From the NCBI RefSeq assembly GCF_014207745.1, contig NZ_JACHJB010000005.1, positions 186,001 to 250,000 of the forward strand: a stretch of 64,000 nt of DNA. The letters run 5' to 3'. Below are positions 1 through 8,381 of this stretch, piece by piece. The notes under the pieces are model-generated. The model saw only the letters and a list, made by a program, of their open reading frames with translations. It was not told where the DNA came from and did not search any database. A program made the translations under genes and the position numbers. Source of the DNA: Nonomuraea muscovyensis (GTDB lineage: Bacteria > Actinomycetota > Actinomycetes > Streptosporangiales > Streptosporangiaceae). The stretch's first letter is position 1. Each line of letters opens with the position of its first letter.

Positions 1-123
1 CGACCGTACGCGGGCCGGGGTGGCCGAGGGGGAGGGTTGGGCCTGGGGAAGCACCACGCCGCAGCCGGCGGCCAGCACCGCCAGGACCGTCACGCCGAGC
101 CCCGATCTCGTCCACTTCGCCAT
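1..123 (-). CDS. N-terminal fragment of a putative lipoprotein (cut by window edge)
   Basis: Only the first 41 codons are in the window. They read as a basic N-terminus (MAKWTRSG), a short hydrophobic stretch (VTVLAVL) and a lipobox AAGC with the cysteine near residue 21, followed by a Pro/Ser/Ala-rich linker. This is the plan of a secreted actinobacterial lipoprotein. The ATG at 121-123 is preceded by a G-rich ribosome binding site. What the mature protein does cannot be told from this fragment. It lies downstream of the GntR gene on the same strand, 173 bases away. Confidence 0.6.
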   Translation of the reverse strand, partial: MAKWTRSGLGVTVLAVLAAGCGVVLPQAQPSPSATPARVRS

Positions 124-277
124 CCGTCCCCCCAAGCCGGATCCGTGTGCCGGCCGCACGGCGACGGCCGCGCGCCGGTACGGCGGCTAGCCAGCGTGCC
201 AGGCGCGCCGGGGCCGGTCGAGATCGATCACTGCCGAAGACCGCCGGATTCCGGCCACCGGCGCCGGGCCATGCCGG

Positions 278-311
278 CAGGGCTACTCCAGCAGGGCTAC
301 TCCAGCAGGGC
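278..311. repeat. 14-bp tandem repeat across the stop codon of the GntR gene
   Basis: The unit CAGGGCTACTCCAG occurs at 278-291 and 292-305 and is followed by a partial third copy. The in-frame stop of the minus-strand GntR gene (CTA at 297-299) lies inside the second unit. The duplicated stop is 14 bases further on, so it is out of frame. This looks like a slippage duplication at the 3' end of the gene. Confidence 0.85.
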
Positions 312-1049
312 GCGCAGCGCCGCGCGCTCGCCGGCCGGCACGTATCCCGCGTAGTAGTCGTACATGGTGCGCCGCGACAACCGGGCCGCGAGCGGGCCGT
401 CGCCGGTGCGGACCGCGGCCAGCACCTCCTCGTGGTGGCGGATGCTCTGCCGCATCAGCGCCACCCGGTCGTCCGCCTCGGCGATCCTGCCGGAGATCAG
501 GTCGAGCACGATCGAGCGGACCACCTCGGTGGAGATCTGGATGAGCTTGTTGCGGCTGGCCCGCGCCACCGCGTCGTGGAAGGCCACGTCGGCCGCGCTG
601 AACTCGTCGTAGCCGGTCTCGACCGCCTCGCGCATCCGGTCGATCGCCGCGTCCATCTCCGCGAGCTGCTCGTCGGTGCGCAGCCGCGCCGCCAGCAGGT
701 TGGCCGAGGAGTCGAGCACCATGCGGAACTGGACCAGTTCCGCCAGCGACAGCCCCTGCACCCGGGCCAGCGTCGTCATCGACTTGTGCAGCGCGGCCGG
801 GGTGAACGGGAGCACCTCGGCGCCGTTCGGATCGCCCGGCCGGGACCGGACCAGGCCGCGCGCCTGGAGCACCCGCAGCGCCTCGCGCACCGTGGACCGG
901 CTCACCGAGAACTGCCCCATGAGGTCGCGCTCGCTGGGCAGCCGCCGGCCGGGGCCGAGCGCGCCGCTCTCGATGGCCTCCTCGATCTGCTCCACGATCC
1001 GTTCGTAGGCGCGTACGGTGCGCACCGGCTCGAAGCGTGGACCACCCAT
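297..1049 (-). CDS. FadR-type GntR family transcriptional regulator
   Basis: A 250-residue regulator of the FadR/FCD subfamily. An N-terminal winged helix (about residues 12-75) contains the recognition-helix segment SRSTVREALRVLQARG. The all-helical FCD domain follows, with the acidic/histidine ligand pattern (ADVAFHDAV, HHEEVLAAV) that binds metal and a small carboxylate effector in this family. ATG at 1047-1049 follows a clear AGGGGG. The gene is divergent from the peptide-type ABC operon, and the palindrome ACTGGTCAGACCAGT lies between them, so this protein is the likely repressor of that operon. The same palindrome precedes the SDR gene at 13284-14048, suggesting a second target. The effector is unknown. 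Confidence 0.9.
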   Translation of the reverse strand: MGGPRFEPVRTVRAYERIVEQIEEAIESGALGPGRRLPSERDLMGQFSVSRSTVREALRVLQARGLVRSRPGDPNGAEVLPFTPAALHKSMTTLARVQGLSLAELVQFRMVLDSSANLLAARLRTDEQLAEMDAAIDRMREAVETGYDEFSAADVAFHDAVARASRNKLIQISTEVVRSIVLDLISGRIAEADDRVALMRQSIRHHEEVLAAVRTGDGPLAARLSRRTMYDYYAGYVPAGERAALRALLE

Positions 1050-1098
1050 GTAAGCCCCCTTGACCTGAGCCGTCGCGGACTGGCAATGTGCGTAGCCT

Positions 1099-1113
1099 AC
1101 TGGTCAGACCAGT
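1099..1113. promoter_or_regulatory. Palindromic operator, probable GntR binding site
   Basis: ACTGGTC-A-GACCAGT is a perfect 7-1-7 palindrome. It lies in the divergent intergenic region, 9 bases before the AGGAGG ribosome binding site (1123-1128) of the binding-protein gene. TGGTCnGACCA is the sort of site FadR-type regulators bind. An identical copy lies at 14064-14078. Assignment to the adjacent regulator is inference. Confidence 0.75.
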
Positions 1114-1136
1114 GCACTAGCCAGGAGGCTTGGGAC

Positions 1137-2624
1137 ATGAGGCGTATCGGTATCTGGATCGCCCTGGGCGGTCTCCTGATAGGAACCGCCGCCTGCGGTG
1201 GCGGCTCCGGCGGCGGAGGCGGGACGGCGAAGGCCGAGTCGCTGGCGGTCGGGTTCGTGGCCGAGCCGGCCAACCTCGACTTCACCTCGACCGAGGGCGC
1301 CGCCATCCCGCAGGCGCTGCTGGTCAACGTCTACGAGGGGCTGGTCAAGCTCGGACAGGACGGCACGGTCCAGCCGCTGCTGGCCGAGAAGTGGGAGGTC
1401 TCCCCGGACCGCAAGACCTACACCTTCACCCTTCGCCCGAACGTCACCTTCACCAGCGGCGCGCCCTTCACCGCCGACGACGTCGTCTTCTCCCTCGGCC
1501 GGGTCACGTCGGACTGGAAGCTGAAGATCAAGTCGCAGTTCGACGTCGTCGACAAGGTCGAGAAGAAGGACGACACGACGGCCGTCGTCACGCTGAAGCG
1601 GCCCAGCAACGGCTTCCTCTACGCGCTGGCCACCCGCCTCGGCGCGATGTTCAGCCGCACCGGGGTCGCCGACCTGGCCAACAAGCCCGTCGGCACCGGC
1701 CCCTACCAGCTCGCCGCGTGGAAGCGCGGCGACTCCATCCGGCTCGACGCCAACCCGAAGTACTGGGGCACCAAGCCCGCCCTCCCGGCCGTCACGCTGA
1801 AGTACTTCAAGGACGCCACGGCCATGAACAACGCGCTGCTGACCGGCGGCATCGACGTCATCTCCAACGTCCAGGCGCCCGAGTCGCTGCAGCAGTTCGC
1901 CGACCCCAACCGCTTCCAGACGGTCGAGGGCACCACCAACGGCGAGGTGGTGCTGTCCATGAACAACGGCCGCGCCCCGTTCGACGACAAGAAGGTGCGC
2001 CAGGCCGTCCGCCACGCCATCGACCACAAGGCGCTGCTCGACACCGCCTGGGCCGGCCGCGGCCAGCCGATCGGCTCGATGGTGTCGCCCACCGATCCCT
2101 GGTACGAGGACCGCACCGGCGACTACCCCTACGACGTCGCCAAGGCCAAGGCACTGCTCGGCGGCAAGACCTACACCGTCAAGATGCGCATCCCCAACCT
2201 GCCCTACGCGGTGGCTTCCGCGCAGGTCGTCAAGTCGCAGCTCGCCCAGGTCGGCATCACGGCCGACATCGAGCCGCTGGAGTTCCCCGCCCGGTGGCTG
2301 GACGTGGTGTTCAAGCAGGCCGACTACGACCTGTCCATCATCAACCACATCGAACCCCGCGACATGAGGATATTCGCCGACAAGTCGTACTACTTCCGCT
2401 ACGACAACCCCGAGTTCGGCAAGCTGCTCGCCTCCGCCGACGAGGGCACCGAGCAGCAGCAGACCGACGAACTCAAGAAGGCCGCCAAGCTGCTGTCCGA
2501 CGACGCCGCGGCCGACTGGCTGTTCCTCTTCCCCAACCTGATCGTGGCCGAGAAGGGCGTCACCGGCCTGCCCAAGAACGCCATCTCCGAGTCCTTCGAC
2601 TTCACCGGGCTCGCCAAGCAGTGA
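1137..2624 (+). CDS. Peptide/opine-type ABC transporter substrate-binding lipoprotein
   Basis: A 495-residue extracellular solute-binding protein of family 5 (SBP_bac_5, DppA/OppA type). Signal peptide MRRIGIWIALGGLLIGTAAC has the lipidated cysteine at about residue 20, followed by a Gly-rich tether. The core shows family hallmarks: the domain I entry (VNVYEGLVKL), the YTFTLRPNVTF stretch, VGTGPYQLAAW and KKVRQAVRHAIDH. The ATG at 1137 is chosen because AGGAGG lies at the right distance and the signal peptide starts there; the frame stays open far upstream but that part is not coding. It delivers substrate to the permeases directly downstream; its stop overlaps the next start by 4 bases. Substrate unknown; peptides or acylated amino compounds fit the hydrolases in the operon. 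Confidence 0.92.
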   Translation: MRRIGIWIALGGLLIGTAACGGGSGGGGGTAKAESLAVGFVAEPANLDFTSTEGAAIPQALLVNVYEGLVKLGQDGTVQPLLAEKWEVSPDRKTYTFTLRPNVTFTSGAPFTADDVVFSLGRVTSDWKLKIKSQFDVVDKVEKKDDTTAVVTLKRPSNGFLYALATRLGAMFSRTGVADLANKPVGTGPYQLAAWKRGDSIRLDANPKYWGTKPALPAVTLKYFKDATAMNNALLTGGIDVISNVQAPESLQQFADPNRFQTVEGTTNGEVVLSMNNGRAPFDDKKVRQAVRHAIDHKALLDTAWAGRGQPIGSMVSPTDPWYEDRTGDYPYDVAKAKALLGGKTYTVKMRIPNLPYAVASAQVVKSQLAQVGITADIEPLEFPARWLDVVFKQADYDLSIINHIEPRDMRIFADKSYYFRYDNPEFGKLLASADEGTEQQQTDELKKAAKLLSDDAAADWLFLFPNLIVAEKGVTGLPKNAISESFDFTGLAKQ

Positions 2625-3568
2625 TCCTCTACCTGCTCAAGCGGCTGGCGGTGCTCCTGGCGAGCACCGCCGTCGCCGGGGTGGTCGTCTTCGCGTTCAT
2701 GGCGGTGCTGCCCGGCGACCCGGCCGAGATCGCGCTCGGCGTCAACGCCACGCCCGAGGCGGTGGCACGGCTGCGCACCGAGTTCGGCACCGACCGGCCG
2801 CCCGTCGTCCAGTTCCTCGACTGGTTCGGCGGGCTGCTCCAGGGCGACTTCGGCACCTCCTACGTCACCACCTCGCCCGTCGGCGAGCAGATCGCCGACC
2901 GGCTCGGCGTGACGGCCGTGCTCGTGCTCGGCGGCATGCTCATCGCGCTGCTCATCGCGGTGCCGGTGGGCACGTTCGCCGCCGTCCACCACCGCGACCC
3001 GCTCGGCGCGGCCATCAGCGCCGCCAGCCAGGTCGGCATCGCCGTCCCGGCGTTCCTGGCGGGCATCCTGCTGGTGTTCGTCTTCGCCGTGCAGGCGCAG
3101 GCGCTGCCCTCCGGCGGGTACGTACCGTTCGCCGAGGACCCCGCCGCGTGGCTGCGCGGTCTGGTGCTGCCCTGGCTGTCGCTCGGCCTCGTGCAGGGCG
3201 CCGTGCTCACCCGCTACGTGCGCAGCGCCGTGCTCGACGTGATGCGCGAGGACTACCTGCGCACCGCCCGCGCCAAGGGCCGGGGCCGGATGGGCGCGCT
3301 GTGGCGGCACGGTCTGCGCAACGCCTCCATCCCCGTGGTGACCGTGCTCGGCCTGCAGCTCGCCACGCTGCTCATCGGCGCCGTCGTGGTCGAGCGGGTG
3401 TTCGTCATCCCGGGCCTCGGCGACCTGCTGCTCAACGGTGTCGCGGGCCGCGACCTGCTGCTGGTCCAGGGGGTGGTGATGGTCCTCGTCGTGGCCGTCC
3501 TGCTGATCAACTTCGTGGTCGACGTCTGCTACGCCACCCTCGACCCGCGGCTGCGAGGCGCGCGATGA
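2621..3568 (+). CDS. ABC transporter permease, DppB/OppB type
   Basis: A 315-residue inner-membrane permease of the binding-protein-dependent transport family. An N-terminal membrane helix (LLKRLAVLLASTAVAGVVVFAFMAVL in part) precedes the DppB signature around PGDPAEIALG, then five further helices. The cytoplasmic EAA loop that docks the ATPases is visible as EDYLRTARAKGRGRMGALWRHGLRNA. GTG start is taken at 2621, overlapping the stop of the binding-protein gene as GTGA, so translation is coupled. It pairs with the DppC-type permease that follows. Confidence 0.93.
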   Translation: MILYLLKRLAVLLASTAVAGVVVFAFMAVLPGDPAEIALGVNATPEAVARLRTEFGTDRPPVVQFLDWFGGLLQGDFGTSYVTTSPVGEQIADRLGVTAVLVLGGMLIALLIAVPVGTFAAVHHRDPLGAAISAASQVGIAVPAFLAGILLVFVFAVQAQALPSGGYVPFAEDPAAWLRGLVLPWLSLGLVQGAVLTRYVRSAVLDVMREDYLRTARAKGRGRMGALWRHGLRNASIPVVTVLGLQLATLLIGAVVVERVFVIPGLGDLLLNGVAGRDLLLVQGVVMVLVVAVLLINFVVDVCYATLDPRLRGAR

Positions 3569-3605
3569 GCCGCCGGCCGGGCGCCCGGCGACCGGGGGAG
3601 GCGCG

Positions 3606-4439
3606 ATGAGGGGCCGCGTCAACGTCGCCCTCGTCACCGGCGGCGCGCTGGTGGGCCTCGTCGTGCTCACCGCGCTCGTCTCGTTCGTGTGGACCCCGCA
3701 CGACCCCACGTACGTGGACGCCGCGAACAAGCTGCGCGAACCCGGCGGCGGCCACCTCCTCGGCGCCGACAAGTTCGGCCGCGACACCCTCAGCCAGCTC
3801 ATGGTGGGCGCCCGCACCACCCTCTACGTCGGCATCGTCGCCGTCGGCATCGCCGCCCTCGTCGGGACACCGCTGGGCGTGCTCGCCGGGATGACACCCC
3901 GCGGCTGGCTGTCGGAGCTGGTCATGCGGGTCAACGACCTGGTGTTCGCCTTCCCGGCGCTGCTGCTGGCCGTCATGCTCGGCGCCGTCTACGGAGCCGG
4001 CACGCTCACCGCGATGATCGCGATCGGGGTCGCCACCGTGCCGGCGTTCGCCCGCGTCGCCAGGGCGGCGACGATGCAGGTCATGGTGACCGACTACATC
4101 CTCGCCGCGCGGGCCGCCGGCCGCCGCCGCACCGCCATCGCCGTACGGCACGTGCTGCCGAACATCGGCTCGGTGCTCATCGTGCAGGCGTCGGTGTCGT
4201 TCGCCATCGCGATCCTGGCCGAGGCGGCGCTGTCGTTCCTCGGCTTCGGCACCCGGCCGCCCACCCCGTCGTGGGGCCGCATGCTGCAGGAGTCGCAGGA
4301 GCTGCTGTTCTCCACCCCGCGCCTGGCCCTGTGGCCCGGCCTGGCGATCGCGCTGGCCGTGCTCGGCTTCAACCTGCTCGGCGACGGCCTGCGCGACCAT
4401 CTCGACCCCAAGCTGAGGAGGGTGCGTGCTGAGGGTTGA
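3606..4439 (+). CDS. ABC transporter permease, DppC/OppC type
   Basis: A 277-residue second permease of the importer. It has an N-terminal helix, the HLLGADKFGRDTLSQLMVGARTTLYVG segment typical of DppC proteins, and an EAA loop (VTDYILAARAAGRRRTAIAVRHVLPN). The C-terminal ALSFLGFGTRPPTPSWGRML is also characteristic. The ATG at 3606 follows GGGGGAGG; an ATG at 3565 is in another frame and stops at once. Only 37 bases separate it from the first permease, and its 3' end overlaps the next ATPase gene by 14 bases. Confidence 0.93.
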   Translation: MRGRVNVALVTGGALVGLVVLTALVSFVWTPHDPTYVDAANKLREPGGGHLLGADKFGRDTLSQLMVGARTTLYVGIVAVGIAALVGTPLGVLAGMTPRGWLSELVMRVNDLVFAFPALLLAVMLGAVYGAGTLTAMIAIGVATVPAFARVARAATMQVMVTDYILAARAAGRRRTAIAVRHVLPNIGSVLIVQASVSFAIAILAEAALSFLGFGTRPPTPSWGRMLQESQELLFSTPRLALWPGLAIALAVLGFNLLGDGLRDHLDPKLRRVRAEG

Positions 4440-5340
4440 CCGCCTGAGCGTCCACGCCGGCCCGGCGGCGCTGGTGCGCGAGGTGTCGTTCGGCATCGCG
4501 CCCGGCGAGCGGGTCGGCCTCATCGGCGAGTCCGGCTCCGGCAAGTCGCTGACCGCGCTGTCGCTCATGGGCCTGTTGCCGGAGGGCGTCACCGCCACCG
4601 GCACGGCCCGGCTGGGCGAGCGCGACCTCGTCGGCGTGCCCGAACGGCGGCTCAAGGACCTGCGCGGCCGCCAGGTGTCCATGGTGTTCCAGGAGCCGAT
4701 GACCGCGCTCAACCCCCTCATGCGGGTCGGCGCCCAGGTCACCGAGGTCATGACCCTGCACGGCGTGCCCGCCGCCCGCGCCCGCGAGCGCGCCGTCGAG
4801 CTGCTCGGCCGGGTCCGGCTGCCGCAGCCCGCCCAGGTCGCCCGCGCCTACCCCCACCAGCTCTCCGGCGGGCAGCGCCAGCGCGTCATGCTCGCCATCG
4901 CCCTGGCCAACGAGCCCGAGCTGCTCATCTGCGACGAACCCACCACCGCGCTCGACGTCACCGTCCAGAAGCAGATGCTGGAGCTCATCGCCGAGGTCGC
5001 GCCCGCGCTGCTGTTCATCACGCACGACCTCGCCGTGGTCGCCTCGGTCTGCGAACGGGTGCTCGTCATGTACGGCGGGCGGGTCGTCGAGTCCGGCCCC
5101 ATCCGCGACGTGTTCGCCCGGCCCCGCCACCGCTACACCGAGGGCCTGCTGGCCGCCTCCCGGCTCACCCCGCGCGGCACCCGGCTGGCCACCATCGCCG
5201 GCGGCGTCCCGGCCGCCGGCCACTTCCCCGCAGGGTGCGTGTTCCGCAACCGGTGCCCGCACGCCACCCCCACCTGCGAGAGCGAACCCGCGCTGACAGG
5301 AGACGGCCATGCCTTCGCATGCTGGCACCCCCACGGGTGA
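4426..5340 (+). CDS. Oligopeptide ABC transporter ATPase, DppD/OppD type
   Basis: A 304-residue nucleotide-binding subunit on the inner face of the membrane. Walker A is GESGSGKS (about residues 36-43), the signature is LSGGQRQRVM, Walker B is LLICDEPTTALDV and the switch His is in FITHDLAVV. The oligo/dipeptide-specific C-terminal extension is present with its cysteine cluster (CVFRNRCPHATPTCESEP), which can hold a 4Fe-4S cluster in this family. GTG start at 4426 lies inside the end of the preceding permease gene. It forms the ATPase heterodimer with the next gene product. Confidence 0.93.
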   Translation: MLRVDRLSVHAGPAALVREVSFGIAPGERVGLIGESGSGKSLTALSLMGLLPEGVTATGTARLGERDLVGVPERRLKDLRGRQVSMVFQEPMTALNPLMRVGAQVTEVMTLHGVPAARARERAVELLGRVRLPQPAQVARAYPHQLSGGQRQRVMLAIALANEPELLICDEPTTALDVTVQKQMLELIAEVAPALLFITHDLAVVASVCERVLVMYGGRVVESGPIRDVFARPRHRYTEGLLAASRLTPRGTRLATIAGGVPAAGHFPAGCVFRNRCPHATPTCESEPALTGDGHAFACWHPHG

Positions 5341-6121
5341 CCCCCTGATCGAGGCACGCGACGTCACCCGCCTCTACCGCCGCCCCCGCACCTCGCTCAC
5401 CCGGCCCGGCCAGGCCGTGCACGCGCTGAAGGGCGTCTCCCTCACCGTGCGGCGCGGCGAGCGCTACGGCATCGTCGGCGAGTCCGGCTCCGGCAAGTCC
5501 ACGCTGCTGCGGCTGCTGTGCGGGCTCGACCGGCCCACCGGCGGCTCGATCCGGTTCGACGGCCAGGAGATCACCGGGCTGCCCGAGCGGCGGCTGGCCT
5601 TCCTGCGGCGCAGCCTGCAGATCGTCTTCCAGGACCCGATGAGCTCGCTCGACCCGCGCATGCGGGTGCGCGACATCGTCGCCGAGCCGCTCGTCGCCCT
5701 CGGCCGGCCCACCGGCGGGCGCGTCGCCGAGCTGCTGGAGGAGGTGGGCCTGCCCGCCTCGGCCGCCGACCGCTACCCCCACCAGTTCTCCGGCGGACAG
5801 CGCCAGCGCATCGCCATCGCCCGCGCCCTGGCCACCCGCCCCACCGTGCTCGTCGCCGACGAGCCGGTCAGCGCCCTGGACGTGTCGGTACGCGGCCAGA
5901 TACTCAACCTGCTGGCCGACCTGGTCGACGAGCACGGCCTCACCCTCGTCTTCGTCTCCCACGACCTGTCCGTGGTCCGGCACGTGTGCGAGACGGTCGC
6001 GGTCATGAACGGCGGCGAGATCGTGGAGAGCGGCCCGGTGGACGACGTCTGGGCCCATCCCGGCCACCCGTACACCCGCGCGCTCCTGGAGGCCGTACCA
6101 ACCTTGGAGGGAATGCTGTGA
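5309..6121 (+). CDS. Oligopeptide ABC transporter ATPase, DppF/OppF type
   Basis: A 270-residue partner ATPase. Walker A GESGSGKST (about residues 55-63), signature FSGGQRQRIAIARAL, Walker B VLVADEPVSALDV and switch VSHDLSVV are all intact. It is shorter than many DppF proteins and ends at PYTRALLEAVPTLEGML without the cysteine-rich tail of its partner. The start overlaps the DppD-type gene by 32 bases, and the TGA stop overlaps the GTG of the M20 hydrolase, so the transporter and the hydrolases are one transcript. Confidence 0.92.
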   Translation: MPSHAGTPTGDPLIEARDVTRLYRRPRTSLTRPGQAVHALKGVSLTVRRGERYGIVGESGSGKSTLLRLLCGLDRPTGGSIRFDGQEITGLPERRLAFLRRSLQIVFQDPMSSLDPRMRVRDIVAEPLVALGRPTGGRVAELLEEVGLPASAADRYPHQFSGGQRQRIAIARALATRPTVLVADEPVSALDVSVRGQILNLLADLVDEHGLTLVFVSHDLSVVRHVCETVAVMNGGEIVESGPVDDVWAHPGHPYTRALLEAVPTLEGML

Positions 6122-7299
6122 TCGAGGTCGACGCCCAGGGGGTCGTGGAGTTCACGCAGGCGCTGGTGCGCGTCCCCAGCACCAACGACCCGGCGCGGGG
6201 ACGCAGCGAGCAGCCGGCCGCCGACCTGGTCGCGGCGAGGATGCGGGAGTGGGGCTGGCAGCCGCGCGTCTACGAGGCGGCGCCCGGCCGGCCGAACGTG
6301 GTCGCCGTGGTCGAGGGCGGCGGGGGTGACGGGCCGACGCTCATGTTCGAGGGGCACACCGACGTCGTCACCGAGGGCGACCTGTCCGAGTGGACCGTCG
6401 ACCCGTTCGGCGGCGAGATCCGCGACGGGAGGCTGTGGGGGCGCGGCAGCGCCGACATGAAGTCCGGCCTGGCCGCCGCCCTCTACGCCACCCGGGCGCT
6501 GCAGCTCGCCGGGCCGTTCCCGGGCCGGATCAAGGTGTGCGCGCTGGCCGACGAGGAGGGCCTGATGATCGGCGCCCACCACTTCGTCGCCGAGGGACTC
6601 GCGGCGGACGTGGACGGCGCCATCGTCGCCGAGCCCGAGGCGGGCGAGATCTGCGCGGTCGCCAAGGGCGCGTTGCGGCTGCGGATCGACTTCACCGGCA
6701 AGATGGCGCACGGCGCGATGCCGCAGCACGGCCGCAACCCCGTGCCCGCCGTCGGCGCGCTGCTGGTCGCGCTGGGCTCGCTGGAGAGCGAGCTGCAGGC
6801 GCGGCACCCGGCCCACGAGCACCTGGGAGAGGTGTACGTGACGCCGACCGTGGTGCGGGCCGGGAGCGAGGAGCAGGTCAACGTCATCCCGGCGGTCGCC
6901 TCCGTCTTCGTCGACGTGCGGACCGTCCCCGGCGTCGAGCACAAGGACGTCGCCGAACGGGTCGCCGCGCTGGCCGCCCATGACGGGATCGCGGCCGAGG
7001 TGTCGATCCTGGTGGACCGGCCGCCGGTGGACGTGCCCGTGGCCGATCCGGTCGTGGCCGCGCTCGCCGCCGCCCACCGTGACGTCACGGGGGCGGAGCC
7101 GGTCTACGGTGGGGTGCCCGGCTCGACCGACGGGACCGTGCTCACCCACTGGGGCGGCATCCCGTCCGTCGTGTACGGGCCGGGCGGCAAGTGGATCGCC
7201 CACCAGGCCGACGAGTACGTCGAGGTGGCCGAGATCGTCCAGTGCACCCGCGTCTTCGCCGAGGCCGCCCGCCGCTTCCTCACCCGGGACCTGCCGTGA
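6118..7299 (+). CDS. M20 family metallohydrolase (ArgE/DapE/carboxypeptidase type)
   Basis: A 393-residue di-zinc amidohydrolase. Metal ligands are visible: His80 and Asp82 in GHTDVV, the bridging Asp in GRGSADMKSG, catalytic Glu146/Glu147 in ADEEGLMIGA, the Glu/Asp of AEPEAGE and the terminal His362 in WIAHQADEY. The lid/dimer domain (about residues 180-290) begins KGALRLRIDFTGKMAHGAMPQHG. The family removes N-acyl groups or C-terminal residues from small molecules. GTG at 6118 overlaps the ATPase stop and follows TTGGAGGG. Its place behind an importer suggests it hydrolyses the imported compound in the cytoplasm. The true substrate is unknown. Confidence 0.9.
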   Translation: MIEVDAQGVVEFTQALVRVPSTNDPARGRSEQPAADLVAARMREWGWQPRVYEAAPGRPNVVAVVEGGGGDGPTLMFEGHTDVVTEGDLSEWTVDPFGGEIRDGRLWGRGSADMKSGLAAALYATRALQLAGPFPGRIKVCALADEEGLMIGAHHFVAEGLAADVDGAIVAEPEAGEICAVAKGALRLRIDFTGKMAHGAMPQHGRNPVPAVGALLVALGSLESELQARHPAHEHLGEVYVTPTVVRAGSEEQVNVIPAVASVFVDVRTVPGVEHKDVAERVAALAAHDGIAAEVSILVDRPPVDVPVADPVVAALAAAHRDVTGAEPVYGGVPGSTDGTVLTHWGGIPSVVYGPGGKWIAHQADEYVEVAEIVQCTRVFAEAARRFLTRDLP

Positions 7300-8381
7300 C
7301 GGCCGCCTCCCACGCGCAGACCGCGGGTACTCCGGCGGGTACTCCCGCCGGCGCTCCTGGCGGCACGGCTGCGGCCATGGCGGCCGGCCGGGCGAACGCG
7401 CTGGTCGACGTGGCCGGGCTGCGGGTCGGCCACGCCGAGCGCGTCGGCGACGGCTACCTCACCGGCACGACCGTCGTCCTCGCGCCCCCGGAGGGCATGG
7501 TGGCCGGGGTGGACGTGCGCGGGGCCGCGCCCGGCACGCGCGAGACCGAGCTGCTCGACCCGCGCAACCTCGTCGAACGCGTGCACGCCGTCGTCCTCAC
7601 CGGCGGCAGCGCCTACGGGCTGAGCGCGGCGTGCGGCGTCATGGACCGGCTGGCGGACGCGGACGCCGGATTCCCCGTCGAGGGCGGCGTGGTGCCCATC
7701 GTGCCCGCCGCCGTCATCTACGACCTGGGGCGCGGCGGCCGGCTCCGAGCCGTGCCGGACGGGGCGCTGGGCGCCGCCGCCTACGACGCGGCCTCCGCCG
7801 CCGAGGCCCGCAGCGGGTCGGTGGGCGCGGGCACCGGTGCGGTGGCGGGCGGGCTCGCCGGCGGCGTCGGCACGGCCAGCGTCGTCCTGCCATGGGGCGC
7901 CACGGTGGCCGCCCTCGTCGTGGTCAACGCCGCCGGCTCCGTGCTCGACCCGGGCGGCGCGTTCCTGTCCGGCACCAGGTACGGCCTGCCGGGCGAGTTC
8001 GGCCACCTGCGCGAGCCGCTCGCCGAGGAGGCCGCCGCCTGGCGGCCCCCGGTCGTGACCTCGTTCAACACCACGATCGGCGTCGTCGCCACGGACCTCA
8101 CGCTCACCAAGGCGCAGTGCGGCAAGCTGGCGGGCGTCGCCCACGACGGCCTGGCCCGTGCCATCCGGCCGGCCCACACCATGGTCGACGGTGACACGAT
8201 CTTCGGCCTGGCCACCTGCGGCGGACCGGCCCCCGGCCCCGACGGGCTGCAGGACGTGCTCGCCGCCGGGGCCGATGTGTTCAGCCGGGCCGTGGCACAC
8301 GCCGTCCTCGCCGCCACCGGGCGGGACGGCGCACCCGCGTACCTGGACGTGTTTCCCAGCGCTGGAGGGGGAGTGGCGTGA
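7296..8381 (+). CDS. P1 family peptidase (DmpA/BapA-like aminopeptidase, S58)
   Basis: A 361-residue protein of the DmpA/L-aminopeptidase D-esterase family, N-terminal nucleophile hydrolases that cleave themselves into two chains. The likely processing point is SFN/TTIGVVATD around Asn258/Thr259, freeing a Thr nucleophile. The family glycine-rich motifs VLTGGSAYGLSAACGVMDRL and GSVGAGTGAVAGG are intact. Members release N-terminal D- or beta-amino acids or hydrolyse amides and esters. An odd Thr-Pro-Ala-Gly-rich extension (about 25 residues) precedes the conserved start VDVAGLRVGHAE. GTG at 7296 overlaps the M20 stop by 4 bases. Confidence 0.88.
   Translation: MTAASHAQTAGTPAGTPAGAPGGTAAAMAAGRANALVDVAGLRVGHAERVGDGYLTGTTVVLAPPEGMVAGVDVRGAAPGTRETELLDPRNLVERVHAVVLTGGSAYGLSAACGVMDRLADADAGFPVEGGVVPIVPAAVIYDLGRGGRLRAVPDGALGAAAYDAASAAEARSGSVGAGTGAVAGGLAGGVGTASVVLPWGATVAALVVVNAAGSVLDPGGAFLSGTRYGLPGEFGHLREPLAEEAAAWRPPVVTSFNTTIGVVATDLTLTKAQCGKLAGVAHDGLARAIRPAHTMVDGDTIFGLATCGGPAPGPDGLQDVLAAGADVFSRAVAHAVLAATGRDGAPAYLDVFPSAGGGVA

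Noticed and set aside
147..1136. Long open frame running into the binding-protein gene from far upstream
   Set aside because: It overlaps the GntR gene on the other strand, is Arg/His-rich, and the real gene has a ribosome binding site and signal peptide at 1137.
1104..2348. 414-codon open frame on the minus strand
   Set aside because: It is antisense to the binding-protein gene, a common result of GC-rich third positions; the composition is Gly/Val/Asp-rich with no domain.
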